This document shows, piece after piece, positions 35,475 through 44,827 of a stretch of DNA of 64,000 nt. The stretch's first letter is position 1, and each line of letters starts with the position of its first letter. The stretch is from Scybalousia_A sp963540815. GTDB taxonomy: Bacteria; Bacteroidota; Bacteroidia; Bacteroidales; P3. The translations under genes were made by a program, and so were the position numbers. Location of the stretch: the NCBI GenBank assembly GCA_963540815.1, contig CAUTQY010000002.1, positions 104,917 to 168,916 on the forward strand, read 5' to 3'. The notes beneath the pieces were generated by a model that was not told the DNA's origin, did not search any database, and was given only the letters and a program-made list of their open reading frames with translations.

Positions 35475-35482
35475 TTACTTTG
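35475..35482 (+). promoter_or_regulatory. Possible -7 box of the M16 protease gene
   Basis: TTACTTTG differs from TAnnTTTG at the second base. It is 48 bases before the ATG and is the only candidate there. Confidence 0.4.
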
Positions 35483-35530
35483 CAATCCGTTTAGGTGTAA
35501 GAAATAAATAACAATTAAAATAAACACATA

Positions 35531-38368
35531 ATGAATTACAAAAGATTATTTACGCTTGGGCTGTGCTTGATAATATGCGTAAGCATTTTTGCACAAGGCA
35601 AAAAAGTAGACCTAAGCAAAGAAATTAAGTTGGAAAGTACCGTCCGCTACGGCAAGTTGGACAATGGTATGACTTATTACATCAAGGCAAATAAAATGCC
35701 CGAAAAACGTGCCGAATTTCAAATAGCGGTTAATGCAGGCTCTATTTTGGAAGAAGAAGACCAGTTGGGTTTGGCTCACTTTACCGAGCACATGGGTTTT
35801 AACGGCACAAAACAATTTCCCGGTAATGAATTGATAAGCACCCTGCAAAAAAACGGCATCACCTTCGGTAGGGATAACAATGCCTATACTGCTTTTGACC
35901 AAACGGTATATACGCTTACTCTCCCTACCGATAATGAGGAGTTGTTTAATCTAGGTCTTAGAGTGTTGGGAGGTTGGGCAAGTGGAATGCTTATGACAGA
36001 CAAGCAAATAGATGACGAAAGAGGCGTTATTATAGAAGAATGGCGTTTGGGACAAGGCGCACAAGAAAGAATGCGCAGACAAACTTGGCCTATAATATTC
36101 AAAGGTAGCAGATACGCCGAACGTCTGCCTATAGGTACGGTAGAAAACATACAAAATTTTAAATACAAATCCATTCGCGACTACTACAAAAAATGGTACA
36201 GACCGGACAATCAAGCTTTGATTATTGTCGGTGATTTTGACGCTGACGAAATGGAACAAAAGGTTAAAGATTACTTTGTTATGGATGCAAAACCATGCAC
36301 TCCGTTGGAAAGACCGGAATATGACATACCAAACAATAAGGAACCTTTGATTGCCATTGCAACGGACAAAGAGGCAACGAGTAATTCCATATCAATATTG
36401 TTCAAACATCCTGCCATTCATATGAAAACGGTAGGAGATTTTCGCAATCAAGAACTTATGATTAATCTGTATGAAACCATGCTTTCGGCTCGTTTTTCGG
36501 AAAAATCTCAGAAAAAAGGTTGCCCTTACATGTATGCCGTATCGGGTTACGCACCTACTTACCTTGCTCGTACGATAGGAGGTTATGTTATGCGAGCAGG
36601 AGCAAAAGACGGCAAAGTAATGGAAGCCCTAAGTGCTCTTTTGGAAGAAAATCAAAGAGTTTTGCAACACGGCTTTTTGCAAACCGAACTTGACCGCGCA
36701 AAAGAAGCTCTTTTGGAACAATACGAAAAAGCAAGCAAAGAAGCCAACAAAACTTATAACTCTACATGGGCGGCAAGACTTGTGAACAACTTCCTTGACG
36801 GCATTCCCGTACCCGGGGCAAGATGGGAATACAGGACGGCACAGTCTCTTATAAATGATATAACTTTGGAAGAAATAAACGCTTTGGCTTCAAAATGGAT
36901 AACCAAAGAAAATATTATTTGTGAAATAGCTATGCCGGAAAGAAAAGGTTTGAAAGTGCCTACCGTAGAACAAGTACGCAAAGTGATAGAAGGCGCCGAT
37001 AAAATGAAAACCAAACCATACGTGGATACGTACAAAGAAGTACCTTTCTTTGCTTATGAAAAAGAGGTAAAAGCAGGTAAAGTACAAAACGAAACAAAGA
37101 ACGAGGAATTCGGATTTACCGAATGGACTATGTCCAACGGAGCAAAGGTGATTTTGAAACCTTCCACTTTGAAAGATGATGAAATTATTTTGCAATCGTG
37201 GTCAAACGGCGGCTCTTCCCTCTATCCGGACGATATGGTATTCAACGTACAAATGGCAGCAAGTATAATAGACGGCTCAGGTATAGGAGAGATGAATAAA
37301 ACTCAGTTGCAAAAATTCCAAATGAAGCATACCTTCGGCACGGAGCCTTATATTTCTTCTCTTAGAGAGGGAATTAACGGCAACTGTTCTCCAAAGGATT
37401 TTGAATTGTTGTTGCAATACATATACATGTACTTCACTCACCCTAATAAAGACAAGGAAGTTTTGGATGTATCAATAGAAAACCTACGCTCTCAACTGAA
37501 AACAATACAAAACAGTCCTGATATTGCTTTTTCGGTTCAATTACAAAAAAGCATGTATCCTAACGATAAAAGAAGGATAACCATACCAACGGAAAAACAC
37601 ATAAACTCCTTGAATTTGGACAAGATGTATAACATCTTTAAGGAAAGATTTTCCAACGCTTCCGACTTTACGTTTGAATTTGTCGGCAATTTTGAAATAA
37701 ATGATATCAAACCTATGATAGAAAAATATATAGGAGGTTTACCTTCAAACGGGAAAAAAGAAGAATGGAAAGACCTTTCTCCTGAGTTTGCAAAAGGAAA
37801 AGTAAATGATGTTGTTTATAAAGGTAGTGAAAACAAGGCAACTCTTGCCCTTGTTATGAATAAACCTTTTGTTAACGGCGACAAAGAAAAGATAGTTATA
37901 GATGTAATGGGAGAAATCTTGCAGATAAGAGTAACCGAAAAAATAAGAGAAGAGTTGGGTTCGGTTTATTCTCCTTACATGGGTGTTGATTACGAAATTC
38001 AACCAAAAACCGAGTTCTCTATGATAGCTTACTACGGTTGTTCCCCTGAAAATGTGGATAAGGTTGAAAACGCAACTTGGGAAATACTTGACGAAATGAT
38101 GAACATAGGTGCAACAGAGGAAAATCTTGCCAAAGCCAAAGAACAGCTTATTAAGGGCAGAGAGTCTTCATACTTTTCTTCAAATTCTTTCTGGGCAGGT
38201 GTTATAAAGGATTCTTATATCTACAATACTCCTATCCAAAATATGGAAAAATACTCCGAAATAGTTAATTCCGTAACAATAGAAGACTTGAAAGCGGCAG
38301 CGGCAAAATACCTGACACACAATGAATTCGTAAAAGTAACTTTGTTGCCTGAGAGTGCTAAGAAATAA
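35531..38368 (+). CDS. M16 family zinc metallopeptidase (insulinase/PqqL type)
   Basis: Encodes 945 residues with a signal peptide (residues 1-21), so it is periplasmic or outer-membrane. The inverted zinc motif HxxEH is H83-FTE-H87 within LAHFTEHMGFNGT. The distal glutamate lies in the EERGVIIEEWRLG region that follows. Two halves, each with an active or inactive M16 fold, are evident: the second begins near residue 520 with FTEWTMSNGAKVILKPS. It degrades peptides; in this phylum such genes are common single units. It ends at a strong terminator. Confidence 0.92.
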   Translation: MNYKRLFTLGLCLIICVSIFAQGKKVDLSKEIKLESTVRYGKLDNGMTYYIKANKMPEKRAEFQIAVNAGSILEEEDQLGLAHFTEHMGFNGTKQFPGNELISTLQKNGITFGRDNNAYTAFDQTVYTLTLPTDNEELFNLGLRVLGGWASGMLMTDKQIDDERGVIIEEWRLGQGAQERMRRQTWPIIFKGSRYAERLPIGTVENIQNFKYKSIRDYYKKWYRPDNQALIIVGDFDADEMEQKVKDYFVMDAKPCTPLERPEYDIPNNKEPLIAIATDKEATSNSISILFKHPAIHMKTVGDFRNQELMINLYETMLSARFSEKSQKKGCPYMYAVSGYAPTYLARTIGGYVMRAGAKDGKVMEALSALLEENQRVLQHGFLQTELDRAKEALLEQYEKASKEANKTYNSTWAARLVNNFLDGIPVPGARWEYRTAQSLINDITLEEINALASKWITKENIICEIAMPERKGLKVPTVEQVRKVIEGADKMKTKPYVDTYKEVPFFAYEKEVKAGKVQNETKNEEFGFTEWTMSNGAKVILKPSTLKDDEIILQSWSNGGSSLYPDDMVFNVQMAASIIDGSGIGEMNKTQLQKFQMKHTFGTEPYISSLREGINGNCSPKDFELLLQYIYMYFTHPNKDKEVLDVSIENLRSQLKTIQNSPDIAFSVQLQKSMYPNDKRRITIPTEKHINSLNLDKMYNIFKERFSNASDFTFEFVGNFEINDIKPMIEKYIGGLPSNGKKEEWKDLSPEFAKGKVNDVVYKGSENKATLALVMNKPFVNGDKEKIVIDVMGEILQIRVTEKIREELGSVYSPYMGVDYEIQPKTEFSMIAYYGCSPENVDKVENATWEILDEMMNIGATEENLAKAKEQLIKGRESSYFSSNSFWAGVIKDSYIYNTPIQNMEKYSEIVNSVTIEDLKAAAAKYLTHNEFVKVTLLPESAKK

Positions 38369-38388
38369 GCTCTTTTCATAATACTTCG

Positions 38389-38422
38389 GTCGCACTACTC
38401 AAAAAAGTAGTGCGACTTTTTT
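38389..38422 (+). terminator. Terminator of the M16 protease gene
   Basis: An 11-bp perfect stem (38389-38399 and 38406-38416), 6-base loop, then six T; 20 bases after the stop. Confidence 0.93.
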
Positions 38423-38448
38423 GTGTAATTCCATAAAAGAAAATTTAC

Positions 38449-38456
38449 TATCTTTG
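38449..38456 (+). promoter_or_regulatory. -7 box immediately before the comF ATG
   Basis: TATCTTTG, only 5 bases before the ATG at 38462. The predicted transcript would be leaderless. Confidence 0.65.
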
Positions 38457-38461
38457 TAATT

Positions 38462-39175
38462 ATGTTATACAAAAGCCTGTTGGTAGAAACGAAAAATTTA
38501 TTGCTGTCCGTTTTTTCTTTGATATTTCCCAACAAATGCTTGTTTTGTGCAAATGTTATAGAAGAAGATGTAGAGGTTTGCCCTACTTGCAAACAACTTT
38601 ATCCTATCGCACACATAAACGAAGAGGAATTTTTTGCTCCTCTTCTACCCTATACCGAGGATGTTTGTGTTCTTGCTCATTACGTGTATGTTTCCAAAGC
38701 CATACAACTTTTTAAATTTCACAGACAGGTAAGTAAAGGTTTAAAAATGGCAAAATTGTTTTCCGTACATATTCAACAATGCGAATGGATAAAGGATTTG
38801 GATTTTATAATAGCCGTACCCTTACACAAAAAAGCTCAAAAACGACGACAATTCAATCAATGTCAAATATTTGCAGAGATAATTTACGAAGATTTGAAAA
38901 AGACCAATCACAAGTTGCAACTGAATAATGATAACCTATATAGAATCAGTGATAACAAACCTCAACATACATTATATGCACACGAGAGATACGAAAACGT
39001 CAAAGATAATTTTGCCTTGAAATCCGTACAACTATTTGAAAACAAAAAAGTTTTGTTGATAGACGATGTGGTTACAACTTGTTCTACCTTGAAGGCTTGT
39101 TGTTTGGCTCTTAGGAAGGCAAACAATATAACAATATACATAGGTGTCTTTGCCTCTTCTCGTATAAATATGTAA
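38462..39175 (+). CDS. comF: ComF family phosphoribosyltransferase-like protein
   Basis: Encodes 237 residues. A zinc ribbon is formed by C26-x2-C29 and C40-x2-C43. The C-terminal half is a phosphoribosyltransferase fold ending in VLLIDDVVTTCSTLKA near residue 196, the PRPP-loop motif. ComF proteins are needed for DNA uptake in naturally competent bacteria; many non-competent species also carry them (GntX type), so transformation cannot be concluded. It follows a -7 box only 5 bases upstream. Confidence 0.88.
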   Translation: MLYKSLLVETKNLLLSVFSLIFPNKCLFCANVIEEDVEVCPTCKQLYPIAHINEEEFFAPLLPYTEDVCVLAHYVYVSKAIQLFKFHRQVSKGLKMAKLFSVHIQQCEWIKDLDFIIAVPLHKKAQKRRQFNQCQIFAEIIYEDLKKTNHKLQLNNDNLYRISDNKPQHTLYAHERYENVKDNFALKSVQLFENKKVLLIDDVVTTCSTLKACCLALRKANNITIYIGVFASSRINM

Positions 39176-39196
39176 TTAATTTTTGACAAAAAGTCG

Positions 39197-39204
39197 TATA
39201 TTTG
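39197..39204 (+). promoter_or_regulatory. -7 box upstream of hsp20
   Basis: TATATTTG, 130 bases before the hsp20 ATG, which would give an unusually long leader. The leader holds a small hairpin (39272-39277 with 39283-39288) and ends in AGGAG at 39321-39325. Confidence 0.5.
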
Positions 39205-39334
39205 TGCCAATAAAGGACTTTTTGTCCGTCTTTTTACTTTGGTATTTAATTTGTCCTTACCATAACTGAAAGTCGTTAAAAAAACGACAATCAAAAAATA
39301 TTAATTAACGTTTAAAAAATAGGAGATAAAAATT

Positions 39335-39766
39335 ATGTTACCACTAATGAAAAGAAACAACAATTGGATTCCAAGTGTATTCAATGACTTTTTTGATACG
39401 GATTTTATGCCAAGATTGAATGCAACGGCACCTGCAATAAATGTTGTTGAGAATGAGAAGGATTATCAAATTGAACTTGCCGCTCCGGGGATGAGAAAAG
39501 AGGACTTTCAAATTCACATCAACAAAGAAGGTAATCTAAGCATAAAAATGGAAAGCAAGAAAGAAAACGAACAAAAGGAAAACAAAGGTCGCTATTTGAG
39601 AAGAGAGTTTTCTTATTCCAAATTTGAACAAACACTTGTTTTGCCGGAAGATATAGAGAAAGATAAAATATCTGCAAAAGTAACGGATGGGGTTCTTAGA
39701 ATCATTCTGCCAAAAACCGAAGCAACTATTTCGGACCCGGCAAGACAGATTGACATAGAAGAATAA
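39335..39766 (+). CDS. Small heat-shock protein (Hsp20/alpha-crystallin family)
   Basis: A 143-residue ATP-independent chaperone that binds unfolding proteins in the cytoplasm. The alpha-crystallin domain covers roughly residues 33-130: YQIELAAPGMRKEDFQIHI, a long charged loop (KKENEQKENKG), and DGVLRIILPK at 118-127, the family signature. The end lacks a clear IxI tail. An AGGAG lies 9 bases before the ATG, a strong ribosome site that is unusual for this phylum and suggests high expression. The long leader may hold heat-dependent control, but I see no classical thermometer. A strong terminator follows. Confidence 0.92.
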   Translation: MLPLMKRNNNWIPSVFNDFFDTDFMPRLNATAPAINVVENEKDYQIELAAPGMRKEDFQIHINKEGNLSIKMESKKENEQKENKGRYLRREFSYSKFEQTLVLPEDIEKDKISAKVTDGVLRIILPKTEATISDPARQIDIEE

Positions 39767-39816
39767 AAATTCTTTTCAAAAATTAATTTATAGTGTATTA
39801 AAAAGTAATAATCGTA

Positions 39817-39859
39817 AAAAATAGGTAGGTCAGTCTAAAAAGATTGACCTACCTATTTT
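39817..39859 (+). terminator. Terminator of hsp20
   Basis: A 19-bp stem with one G-T pair, 5-base loop region, ending in TTTT; 50 bases after the stop. Confidence 0.9.
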
Positions 39860-39879
39860 GCCATAAAATCTACCTTTCC

Positions 39880-39933
39880 CGTCCTTGCGTGTCCTCCTTT
39901 CATGTCCTTGCGAGCAATAGCAAAGCAATGACA
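39880..39933. repeat. Dispersed palindromic-family repeat fragment
   Basis: GTCCTTGCGAGCAATAGCAA and the flanking GTCCTCC stretch match, on the opposite strand, the outer motif of the 24.9-25.2 kb element. It abuts the 3' end of the recombinase relic. Confidence 0.6.
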
Positions 39934-40320
39934 CACTTTTTGTCTGTTGACTTATTGGTTTTCTTTCTACTTTCGGCGCTTAAACCGAAAGCAAATGCCA
40001 AAATCTTGCTTTGAATATCGTCCCCTAATCTGTAATTATCTTTTATTGTCCAGATTTTGCACGCCTTTTTATGCAAAAAGCCAATATCTCCATAATCATA
40101 AAAAGATTTCTGCCTAATCGTGATAATTCCGAACAAATTATTAAATCATCTTTATGCACTTTTTTAACAAATTGCCGAGTTTGCGATTTTGGTAGCTTTC
40201 TGCTCCGCTTATTGTCTCCTCTATCTAACCGTCTATTGTCAAATTTTGTCTTTTGCAAAAATTCGCTATTTTGAATCTTTGATTTTCCAACGTCTGCTTG
40301 TCCGAAGATACCCTTATATA
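39934..40320 (-). pseudogene. Degenerate serine recombinase (Pin/Mpi-type resolvase), frameshifted and truncated
   Basis: Pieces of one serine-recombinase catalytic domain lie in order on the minus strand in different frames. They are DKQTLENQRFKIANFC and, after a TAG at 40227-40225, IEETISGAESYQNRKLG. Then, after a shift in an A6 run, comes DDLIICSELSRLGRNLFMIM, and after another shift WTIKDNYRLGDDIQSKILAF with AFGLSAE. Last, after a third shift, is VERKPISQQTKK. These match the N-terminal resolvase domain of DNA invertases and resolvases. The start is damaged, and the 3' end, including the DNA-binding helix-turn-helix, is missing and replaced by a dispersed repeat. The pieces that also appear as open frames (40043-40258, 39900-40136) are fragments, not genes. 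Confidence 0.8.
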
Positions 40321-40677
40321 TCAGTAAGTTTTGGACATTCTAATTAATTTTTATTTTTCAATAAATTATTCATTAAAATTCATTAACCCTGCCTACTATT
40401 TACCAAACAAAACAAAAAAGTAATGGGTTTAATGAAAAATTTCATAAAATGGTTTTGAAAGAAGAATAGTGAGACTATGGCAGATATAATGCAGTAAAAG
40501 AGTTTTTTACCGCTTTATATTTCTCGAAGTTACCAAACAATATTTTTATTTTTTTTCTTAATAAGTTGTTATACTCTTTTTCTTGTTATCCGCACCGTTT
40601 TAATTCCTTTATTTCTTATTATACCGTTCTCAATTGCAGGGACGATTATGTGGGTATCCGTATTCTGCAAAAAGTTG

Positions 40678-40685
40678 TAACTTTG
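40678..40685 (+). promoter_or_regulatory. -7 box of leuS
   Basis: TAACTTTG, 22 bases before the leuS ATG at 40708. Its place argues against the earlier in-frame ATG at 40696 as the main start, though that remains possible. Confidence 0.6.
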
Positions 40686-40707
40686 CAGAAAATATATGTT
40701 ACGTGCT

Positions 40708-43515
40708 ATGGAGTATAATTTTAATGATATAGAGAAAAAGTGGCAAAAGTATTGGCAAGAAAATAGAACCTTTAAAACGAAAATAGATGATAGCAAGCAA
40801 AAGTATTACGTCTTAGACATGTTCCCTTATCCCAGCGGAGCAGGTTTGCACGTTGGTCACCCTTTGGGTTATATTGCCTCGGATATTTTTGCAAGATACA
40901 AGAGATTAAAGGGCTTTAATGTTTTGCATCCCATGGGTTTTGACGCTTACGGTTTGCCTGCCGAACAATATGCAATCCAAACCGGGCAACATCCTGCCGT
41001 TACCACCGAAAAAAACATAGCACGATATAAACAGCAACTCAATCAATTGGGATTGTCTTATGATTGGGATAGAGAGGTAAGAACTTGTGATAGTAAGTAC
41101 TATAAGTGGACACAATGGACTTTTATTCAATTATTTAACTCTTATTTTTGCAACAAAGATAATAAAGCAAAGCCCATAAACGAACTTATAACACACTTCG
41201 AACAATACGGAAGTAACAACATAGACGTTGCTCAAACAAAAATACTTGATTTCAGTGCCGAAGAATGGCTGACATACCCCGAAAAAGAAAAAAGTGATAT
41301 TTTAATGAATTATCGCTTGGCTTATCTTTCCGTATCTATAGTAAATTGGTGTGCAAAACTTGGTACAGTACTTGCCAATGATGAGGTAATAAACGGTACA
41401 AGTGTTAGAGGCGGATACCCTGTGGAAAGAAAACCCATGCAACAATGGTTTTTGCGAATTACTGCTTACGCAGAAAGACTTTTGCAAGGCTTGGAGGGTT
41501 TGGATTGGACGGATAGTATAAAGGAAATACAGCAAAACTGGATAGGCAAAAGCAGAGGTTGTGCATTGTATTTTACTTTGAAAGACCACGAAGATGTTTT
41601 GGAAGTCTTTACCACAAGAGCGGATACTATTTTTGGAGTAAGTTTTATGGTACTTTCCCCCGAACATCCTTTGGTAGAAAAAATAACAACCAAAAATTAT
41701 AAGGTAGAGGTAAAACATTATATAGAACAAACAAAATCTCGTTCGGAAAGAGAAAGAGAAGCCGACTTCAAACAGGTTACCGGTATTTTTACCGGAGCCT
41801 ATGCCATACATCCTATAAACAAAAAACAAATACCGATATACATTTCCGATTATGTATTAATGGGTTATGGTACGGGAGCAATAATGGCAGTGCCCGCACA
41901 TGATAGCAGAGACTTTGCTTTTGCCAAAAAATTTATGCTCCCTATCTTGGAGGTAGTTTTACCTGCCGGGATGGAGGAAAGCAATACCTACACTTGGAAA
42001 GAAAGCAGGGATGCAAAAGAGGGGAAAATGATACATAGCGGTTTTCTCAACGGCTTGGAGGTAAAAAACGCTATAAACAAGGCCATAGAATATATAGAGA
42101 AGCATAAACTCGGTTATGCCACAACAAATTACAGATTAAGAGACGCTATATTTTCTCGTCAAAGATATTGGGGGGAGCCTTTTCCTGTTTATTACAAAGA
42201 CGGCATCCCATGCATTTTGAAGCAGGAAGACTTGCCTTTATTACTTCCGGATGTGTCCTCGTATTTACCAACGGAAAACGGTGAGCCTCCTTTGGCAAGA
42301 GCGAAAAATTGGCACACCGCCGAGGGCTATCCGTACGAAACCAATACTATGCCGGGGTTTGCCGGCTCCAATGCGTACTCTTTAAGATACATGGACCCTA
42401 ATAACGACAAAGAATTTTTCTCCCGTCAGGCAAATATCTATTGGCAAAATGTGGATTTGTATGTAGGAGGTTCGGAACACGCAACGGGACATTTGCTTTA
42501 CTCAAGGTTTATTACCAAATTTTTGTTTGATATTGGTTTGTGTTGCAAGGACGAACCCTATCAGCGTTTGGTTAATCAAGGGATGATACAGGGCAAAAGT
42601 TGTTTTGTCTATAGAGTAAAAAAGACAGGAGAGAATGGTGAAACAACGGAAAAATACGTATCCTATAATCTGAAAAAAAATTATAATACCGATGCAATAC
42701 ACATAGATATTTCTTTGGTTGATGCCAATAACGTAGTCAATATAGAGGAGTTGAGAAAGTGGCGCAAAGACTTTGAGAATGCCGAGTTCGTTTTGAAAGA
42801 GGGGAAGTATATTTGTGGAAATGAGGTTGAGAAGATGTCAAAAAGTCTTTATAATGTTATAAATCCCGATACTCTTGTAGAAAAATACGGAGCGGATACC
42901 TTGCGTTTGTACGAAATGTTTCTCGGGCCTATTGAGCAATCAAAACCTTGGGATGTGCACGGTATAGAGGGTGTGAGTCGTTTTCTTAAAAAGTTTTGGC
43001 GATTATATACGAGTGAAAACGGGCTATGTCTTACACAAGATGAACCTACGCAAGACGAGCTGAAAATACTCCATAGGGGCATAAAAAAGGTGTCGGACGA
43101 TATAGAAAGATTTTCTTTGAACACTTGCGTAAGTAATTTTATGATAATGTGCAATGAACTCACAGAAAAGAAATGTCATAAAAAAGCAATACTCAAACCT
43201 TTATGTATTCTAATATCACCTTTTGCTCCTCATATTGCGGAGGAATTGTGGGCTTTGATGGGAGAAGAACAAACCATAACATATGCGAGTTTTCCCGTCT
43301 GTGAACAAAAGTATTTGAAAGATACTCAATATAAATATCCCGTATCAGTTAACGGCAAGACACGTACTTTTATAGAATATCCTTTGGATAAGACGGAGGA
43401 GGAAATAAAACAAGATGTTATACAAAGAGAGCAACTCAAAAATCATCTTGAGGGTAAACAAATTGTAAAAATAATTTTTGTTAAAGGCAAAATAATTAAT
43501 ATTGTCGTAAAATAA
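40708..43515 (+). CDS. leuS: Leucyl-tRNA synthetase
   Basis: Charges tRNA-Leu. Class I signatures are HVGH at residues 48-51 (PYPSGAGLHVGHPLGY) and KMSKS at 709-713. The CP1 editing domain in between contains VFTTRADTIFGVSFMVL and MAVPAHDSRDFAFA. The 935-residue length is normal for Bacteroidota, which have insertions relative to Escherichia coli. I used the ATG at 40708, where the family sequence MEYNFNDIEKKWQ starts. It is a single-gene unit. Confidence 0.96.
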   Translation: MEYNFNDIEKKWQKYWQENRTFKTKIDDSKQKYYVLDMFPYPSGAGLHVGHPLGYIASDIFARYKRLKGFNVLHPMGFDAYGLPAEQYAIQTGQHPAVTTEKNIARYKQQLNQLGLSYDWDREVRTCDSKYYKWTQWTFIQLFNSYFCNKDNKAKPINELITHFEQYGSNNIDVAQTKILDFSAEEWLTYPEKEKSDILMNYRLAYLSVSIVNWCAKLGTVLANDEVINGTSVRGGYPVERKPMQQWFLRITAYAERLLQGLEGLDWTDSIKEIQQNWIGKSRGCALYFTLKDHEDVLEVFTTRADTIFGVSFMVLSPEHPLVEKITTKNYKVEVKHYIEQTKSRSEREREADFKQVTGIFTGAYAIHPINKKQIPIYISDYVLMGYGTGAIMAVPAHDSRDFAFAKKFMLPILEVVLPAGMEESNTYTWKESRDAKEGKMIHSGFLNGLEVKNAINKAIEYIEKHKLGYATTNYRLRDAIFSRQRYWGEPFPVYYKDGIPCILKQEDLPLLLPDVSSYLPTENGEPPLARAKNWHTAEGYPYETNTMPGFAGSNAYSLRYMDPNNDKEFFSRQANIYWQNVDLYVGGSEHATGHLLYSRFITKFLFDIGLCCKDEPYQRLVNQGMIQGKSCFVYRVKKTGENGETTEKYVSYNLKKNYNTDAIHIDISLVDANNVVNIEELRKWRKDFENAEFVLKEGKYICGNEVEKMSKSLYNVINPDTLVEKYGADTLRLYEMFLGPIEQSKPWDVHGIEGVSRFLKKFWRLYTSENGLCLTQDEPTQDELKILHRGIKKVSDDIERFSLNTCVSNFMIMCNELTEKKCHKKAILKPLCILISPFAPHIAEELWALMGEEQTITYASFPVCEQKYLKDTQYKYPVSVNGKTRTFIEYPLDKTEEEIKQDVIQREQLKNHLEGKQIVKIIFVKGKIINIVVK

Positions 43516-43528
43516 CCTAATTTTCACA

Positions 43529-43740
43529 CCCTTGCGAGACTTTGAAAAAAGTCACAGCAATCCGTTAATTATTATCAACATTGTTTCCACATAAAATGCC
43601 GAAGAAGAAGGTGTGTCAAAAGCAAACCCTCCTTTAGCTCGCGATGACGGCTCGTAATATTCTTTTTTCGTTTACTGCCACGCGACAAAGTTATTTGCAA
43701 TGACGGATGTGGAGGACATGGGTATTTAAGGTATGGATTG
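43529..43740. repeat. Mosaic of dispersed repeat fragments
   Basis: Bases 43529-43563 (CTTGCGAG..AGCAATCC with an internal GACTTT/AAAGTC hairpin), 43630-43655 (CTCGCGATGACGG) and 43680-43725 (TTGCAATGACGGATGTGGAG) each resemble parts of the element at 24861-25195. They fill most of the gap between leuS and batB; no gene is present. Copies are diverged and rearranged. Confidence 0.55.
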
Positions 43741-43780
43741 ACGTACAAGAAAGTTACGAGCGATGACATATAAACAAGAT

Positions 43781-44821
43781 TTATTCCTTCCCAAAAAAGA
43801 ATTTTCGGTTTATTACCTTGTGTTTTGCAGAGAAAATAAATATGTCCAAAGTCAGTAATAACAACCCTATTATTGCAAAAATATATGATATGCTATAATA
43901 GTCTCTATAAGCCAAAGATACATATTCTTTTTTGTCCATTTTTTTTACTGCTTGTATTATGGCATTAAGCCCTAAAGTGGTTTGGTCTGCCTTGGTGTAT
44001 ACGCCTTTGCCCAAAGTGGCTATTTCGTCTAGAACGTTTTCGTTTAGTTTGGTTATAACTATGTTGCCGTTTTTGTCTCTCTTGTTTTCCGTATTATCGT
44101 TAATGTCTTTTATAGGTATGGTTGTTCCCTCTGCACTACCTATACCTATACAATTAACGGTTATGCCTTGTGAGGTTATTTCTTTGATAATTTCCGTAGC
44201 CTTTGGCTGGTAGTCCTCTCCGTCGGATATGAGTATTATCGTACGAGAATTGTTTTTTGTATTGCTATCTTTAAAAGATTGAAAGGCTACGGATAGTGCA
44301 TTATATATATTTGTGCCTTGTCGGTTAATCAGTTTTGTATCAATAACGTCACAAAACATCCTTGCCGTAGCATAGTCGGAACTCAAAGGCAAAAAAGTAT
44401 ATGCCGAACCGGCAAAAAGAACTATACCTATTTTGTCGTTTTGCATTTGTGAAATGAGTTGACTTATTGCCAATTTGGCTCTTTCCAAACGATTGGGTGT
44501 AAGATCTTGAGCCAACATGGAATTGGAAATATCCAAACATATTATTATTTCGCAACCCTCTTTCTTTTGTTTGTCCGAAGAAGAGGCTATCTGTGGGTTA
44601 CTTGCAGCAAGGACAACAAAAATATAAGCCAAACAAAAAAAGAAAAATTTTAATCTTTGCTTGCCAAAAGATAGTAAAGGTAAAACTTCGCTTTGCAATT
44701 TGAAATCTATTGTTCTGTTGAGTTGAATTTTCTTTTTATGTTGCAAAAAAAAGAATAACAATAACCCTATGGGTACTAACAAGAGAAAAAATAATATATC
44801 CGGATATTCAAATCTAAACAT
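43781..44821 (-). CDS. batB: BatB: membrane-anchored von Willebrand factor A domain protein
   Basis: Encodes 346 residues. Two hydrophobic helices near the N-terminus (about residues 8-26 and 58-74) precede a VWA domain whose metal site DxSxS is D97-I-S99-N-S101, and a further helix follows near the C-terminus (YSISYIFAIIGLLLLTLDIFIF). Bat proteins were named from Bacteroides fragilis aerotolerance; they are thought to act at the inner membrane in the envelope stress response, with the MoxR ATPase. It is the last gene of a five-gene minus-strand operon, 6 bases after batA. batC, batD and batE, which often follow, are absent. Confidence 0.88.
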   Translation of the reverse strand: MFRFEYPDILFFLLLVPIGLLLFFFLQHKKKIQLNRTIDFKLQSEVLPLLSFGKQRLKFFFFCLAYIFVVLAASNPQIASSSDKQKKEGCEIIICLDISNSMLAQDLTPNRLERAKLAISQLISQMQNDKIGIVLFAGSAYTFLPLSSDYATARMFCDVIDTKLINRQGTNIYNALSVAFQSFKDSNTKNNSRTIILISDGEDYQPKATEIIKEITSQGITVNCIGIGSAEGTTIPIKDINDNTENKRDKNGNIVITKLNENVLDEIATLGKGVYTKADQTTLGLNAIIQAVKKMDKKEYVSLAYRDYYSISYIFAIIGLLLLTLDIFIFSAKHKVINRKFFFGKE

Positions 44822-44827
44822 TGCTTT

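Larger units (their letters stand above)
39767..40707. other. 941-base stretch without an intact gene
   Basis: Besides the hsp20 terminator, the repeat fragment and the recombinase relic described separately, bases 40321-40677 are AT-rich with no recognisable gene, RNA or repeat. The right end holds the leuS promoter. Confidence 0.6.

Noticed and set aside
39900..40258. Two short minus-strand frames with resolvase-like pieces, considered as separate genes
   Set aside because: They are consecutive fragments of the same frameshifted recombinase domain and lack starts in the right place.
40569..40796. A 75-codon minus-strand frame ahead of leuS
   Set aside because: It runs through the leuS promoter and start and has no protein-like composition.
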